Origin: Ilumatobacteraceae bacterium
GTDB taxonomy: Bacteria; Actinomycetota; Acidimicrobiia; Acidimicrobiales; Ilumatobacteraceae
Direction: 5' to 3'
Length of the DNA: 8,093 nt
Assembly (NCBI GenBank): GCA_016650435.1
Contig: JAENVT010000016.1
Location: forward strand, 1 to 8,093
Within the stretch, counting starts at the first letter, position 1, and each line of letters opens with the position of its first letter. Of the stretch, positions 6,560 to 8,093 are shown piece after piece. Under the pieces are notes generated by a model. It made no database searches, was not told the origin of the DNA, and saw nothing but the letters and a program-made list of their open reading frames with translations. Position numbers and translations under genes: made by a program.

Positions 6560-6569
6560 GCGGCATCGC
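6549..6569 (+). terminator. Hairpin over the stop codon of the M23 gene
   Basis: A perfect 7-bp inverted repeat (GCGATGC / GCATCGC) with a 7-nt loop that contains the TAG stop; a G-T pair could extend it by one. No T-run follows. It is a candidate transcript-end structure separating the peptidase gene from mscL, though read-through into mscL is not excluded. Confidence 0.4.
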
Positions 6570-6614
6570 TCATCTGTCCGCAGGGCAGTGCGTGCATTCG
6601 GACCTGCTTCAATG

Positions 6615-6628
6615 GCGCCTGCGGGCGC
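6615..6628 (+). other. GC-rich tetraloop hairpin in the mscL leader
   Basis: GCGCC-TGCG-GGCGC is a perfect 5-bp stem with a 4-nt loop. It ends 23 nt before the mscL ATG and 10 nt before its ribosome-binding site. An alternative pairing GGCGC (6614-6618) with GCGCC (6627-6631) overlaps it. It could shape the mscL 5' leader or be chance in GC-rich DNA. Confidence 0.3.
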
Positions 6629-6638
6629 GCCGACTAAC

Positions 6639-6644
6639 AAGGGG
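6639..6644 (+). promoter_or_regulatory. Ribosome-binding site of mscL
   Basis: AAGGGG sits 7 nt before the ATG at 6652. It is the best-placed ribosome-binding site in the window and fixes the mscL start, although the reading frame is open back to 6400. Confidence 0.75.
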
Positions 6645-6651
6645 AACAACA

Positions 6652-7044
6652 ATGAAGAACTTTCTGAAAGAGTTCAAGGACTTTATTGCTACGGGAAACA
6701 TCGTTGAGTTAGCCATTGCATTCATCTTGGGTTTAGCGGTCAAAGCGGTGATCGATGCGTTCATGCAAGGTGTCACCAACCCGTTGATCGGAGCCATCGT
6801 CGGCAAGCCGAATCTCGACAGCTTCCTCACCTTCACAGTCCGCAAAGGAACGAACAACCAGTCGACGATCTCCTTCGGCATGGTGCTGACTCAGATCATT
6901 TCGCTGATCCTCGTCGGCCTCGTGCTGTTCATGGGCATGAAGGCCTACAACAAGTTGCGCAAGCCGGTCGAGGCTGCTCCGCCCGGGCCCAACGAGATCG
7001 ATCTACTCACCCAGATCCGCGACGAGCTACGCGCTCGCAGCTGA
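6652..7044 (+). CDS. mscL: Large-conductance mechanosensitive channel MscL
   Basis: A 130-residue inner-membrane channel that opens a wide pore when membrane tension rises on hypo-osmotic shock; in known structures it is a homopentamer. The amphipathic N-terminal helix MKNFLKEFKDFIATGN (1-16) leads into pore helix TM1 (about 17-50) with NIVELAIAFILGLAVKAV and TNPLIGAIVG. A periplasmic loop follows (about 51-73), then TM2 (about 74-98, FGMVLTQIISLILVGLVLFM then GMKAY). The cytoplasmic end EIDLLTQIRDELRA (115-128) is the usual C-terminal bundle helix. Length is close to the usual 130-150. The first 30 codons have about 60% G/C third positions against about 80% in the next 30, and include two TTA codons, which is unusual for this DNA. 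It follows the M23 gene by 92 bp and precedes the SGNH gene by 77 bp, all on the plus strand. Confidence 0.98.
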   Translation: MKNFLKEFKDFIATGNIVELAIAFILGLAVKAVIDAFMQGVTNPLIGAIVGKPNLDSFLTFTVRKGTNNQSTISFGMVLTQIISLILVGLVLFMGMKAYNKLRKPVEAAPPGPNEIDLLTQIRDELRARS

Positions 7045-7052
7045 CCTGCTTC

Positions 7053-7080
7053 GCCCCAGCGTCGGCCACGTTTTGGGGGC
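7053..7080 (+). terminator. Weak inverted repeat downstream of mscL
   Basis: GCCCC at 7053-7057 can pair with GGGGC at 7076-7080 across an 18-nt loop containing TTTT. The stem is short and the loop long, and no T-run follows it. It is only a possible mscL terminator. Confidence 0.2.
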
Positions 7081-7081
7081 A

Positions 7082-7111
7082 CTGACTTGCGAAATCCGGC
7101 GCCGCTACATT
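7082..7111 (+). promoter_or_regulatory. Candidate promoter of the SGNH hydrolase gene
   Basis: CTGACT (7082-7087, four of six matches to TTGACA) and TACATT (7106-7111, four of six to TATAAT and a TANNNT fit) are 18 bp apart. The expected transcription start would be near 7118, only a few bases before the ATG at 7122, giving a near-leaderless message. Confidence 0.4.
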
Positions 7112-7121
7112 CAATGGAGGA

Positions 7122-8093
7122 ATGAGAGCCCGGCGTGAGGTCACCATCAGTGTGATCTGCGCCCTCCTAGTGGCTTGTTCGGCGGCGGCATCGGCACCCG
7201 ACGAGTCGCACGAACCGACGGTGGAAGGGGTGGGAATCTTGCCCGGTAGCAACCCCGACGCCATGGTGTTTTCCATCGACACGAATTCGACGGCTCCGTT
7301 GGCGGCAGTGACCACCACGACACTGACATCACAACCGGCGATCGGCAGCCTGGTCACCGGCAACCGGTTGTTGATGATCGGTGACTCGATCACCGCTTCT
7401 GCGGCGAAACGGTATGGGGGTGAGTTTTGCCAGGCTCTCGTTCCCCTCGGGTGGCAAGTCGAAGTCGATGCCGAGCCGAGTCGCTTCGTCGACTTCGGCA
7501 ACGCGGTGCTCGACAAGCGGCTTTCCGCGAAATGGGACGCCGCCTATGTGTTCCTCGGTAGCAACTACCTCGGCGACCAGGAGTCGTACCGCAAGCAGCT
7601 CGAGAAGATCGTGCAGCGTTTGTCGCCAAGCCCAGTGGTGCTGCTCACCGTGACCGAGTTCGAAGACAACCGACGCGAGGTCAATGACGCGATCACGTTG
7701 GTCAGCGCGGAATTTCCCAACGTGCACCTCCTCGATTGGGGCTCGATTGCCGCGGCCAACGCCGACACGATCCTGCGCGGCGACGGCTTGCACCTGACCA
7801 ACGACGGACGGTCCGTGTTGGCCTCGACGATTGCCGGCGTGTTGGGCCAAGCGCCGATCCCACAGGGTGACTGCCTCAGCACACCGTTCAGCAACGACTC
7901 TGGTCTCAGCGTCAACGGCAGTGACAGACCGTCGAAGAAGAAGGTCGGCGGGACCACTCCCACCACCGTGAAGTCGCCAACCGTCACGACCGTCGGTGGC
8001 GGTGGTAGTGCAACGACCAAGCCGCCCGCCACCGTTGCGCCAACCCCGACAACTCCACCTCCAACGACGCCCCCGCCCCCGCCACCGCCGCCA
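7122..8093 (+). CDS. SGNH/GDSL-type hydrolase lipoprotein, C-terminus cut by window edge
   Basis: 324 residues are present and the frame is still open at the edge. MRARREVTISVICALLVAC is a lipoprotein signal with lipobox LVAC (Cys19). A polar, partly Thr-rich spacer (20-80) follows. The SGNH esterase fold runs from about 81 to 242: block I LLMIGDSIT with nucleophile Ser89, a block-III-like LGSNY (145-149, Asn148), and block V GDGLHLTNDG with Asp221 and His224. Such enzymes remove or transfer acyl groups, often acetyl, on sugars or wall polymers; the substrate here is unknown. After QGDCL the protein turns into a long tail (about 268-324) with KKK, a GGGG patch and Thr/Pro repeats ending in eight prolines, so a wall-spanning tail or a further domain may lie beyond. 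ATG 7122 is chosen because it opens the signal peptide. A GGAGG at 7116-7120 is too close to serve as a normal ribosome-binding site. Confidence 0.9.
   Translation, partial: MRARREVTISVICALLVACSAAASAPDESHEPTVEGVGILPGSNPDAMVFSIDTNSTAPLAAVTTTTLTSQPAIGSLVTGNRLLMIGDSITASAAKRYGGEFCQALVPLGWQVEVDAEPSRFVDFGNAVLDKRLSAKWDAAYVFLGSNYLGDQESYRKQLEKIVQRLSPSPVVLLTVTEFEDNRREVNDAITLVSAEFPNVHLLDWGSIAAANADTILRGDGLHLTNDGRSVLASTIAGVLGQAPIPQGDCLSTPFSNDSGLSVNGSDRPSKKKVGGTTPTTVKSPTVTTVGGGGSATTKPPATVAPTPTTPPPTTPPPPPPPP

Noticed and set aside
6400..6651. N-terminal extension of the mscL frame
   Set aside because: It overlaps the end of the M23 gene in another frame; the ribosome-binding site and canonical MscL N-terminus set the start at 6652.
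7329..8032. Minus-strand open frames opposite the SGNH gene
   Set aside because: They have no recognisable motifs and run antisense to a protein with intact SGNH blocks.

Overview
The window is compact, high-GC DNA with strong G/C bias at third codon positions, GTG starts, and an F420-type (luciferase-like) oxidoreductase. Three lipoproteins carry Thr/Pro-rich linkers. Together these suggest an actinomycete, most likely the class Acidimicrobiia (Ilumatobacter-like). That placement is inferred from style and gene content; there is no rRNA or marker gene here.

Left half, minus strand (3289 down to 1): four genes read in the same direction. They are an amidase-signature hydrolase (1856-3289), a small two-helix membrane protein of unknown function (1440-1757), an LLM-class F420-dependent oxidoreductase (490-1407), and the N-terminal part of an adenosylcobalamin acyl-CoA mutase (440 down to the window edge). 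The last three are 32 and 49 bp apart and are probably co-transcribed. A 98-bp AT-richer gap separates them from the amidase. The mutase has Phe where methylmalonyl-CoA mutases have the substrate-reading Tyr, so it looks more like isobutyryl-CoA mutase.

Middle: an EntS-like MFS exporter (3331-4608, plus) diverges from the amidase across about 41 bp. It converges, with a 6-bp gap, on a Thr-linker lipoprotein with a probable beta-propeller (4615-5799, minus). A perfect hairpin at the end of the MFS gene could terminate both.

Right half, plus strand: an M23 (LytM-type) peptidase lipoprotein (5840-6559) diverges from the propeller lipoprotein across about 40 bp. It is followed by the mechanosensitive channel MscL (6652-7044) and an SGNH/GDSL hydrolase lipoprotein with a long Pro/Thr tail that runs off the window (7122-8093). 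This half is an envelope neighbourhood: three predicted lipoproteins on Thr-rich tethers plus an osmotic safety valve. Possible shared roles in wall remodelling are inference only.

No tRNA, rRNA, CRISPR array, insertion sequence or phage gene was seen. Apart from one unrecognised small membrane protein and one weakly assigned lipoprotein, all genes belong to known families. I did not find convincing evidence for a wholly new system.
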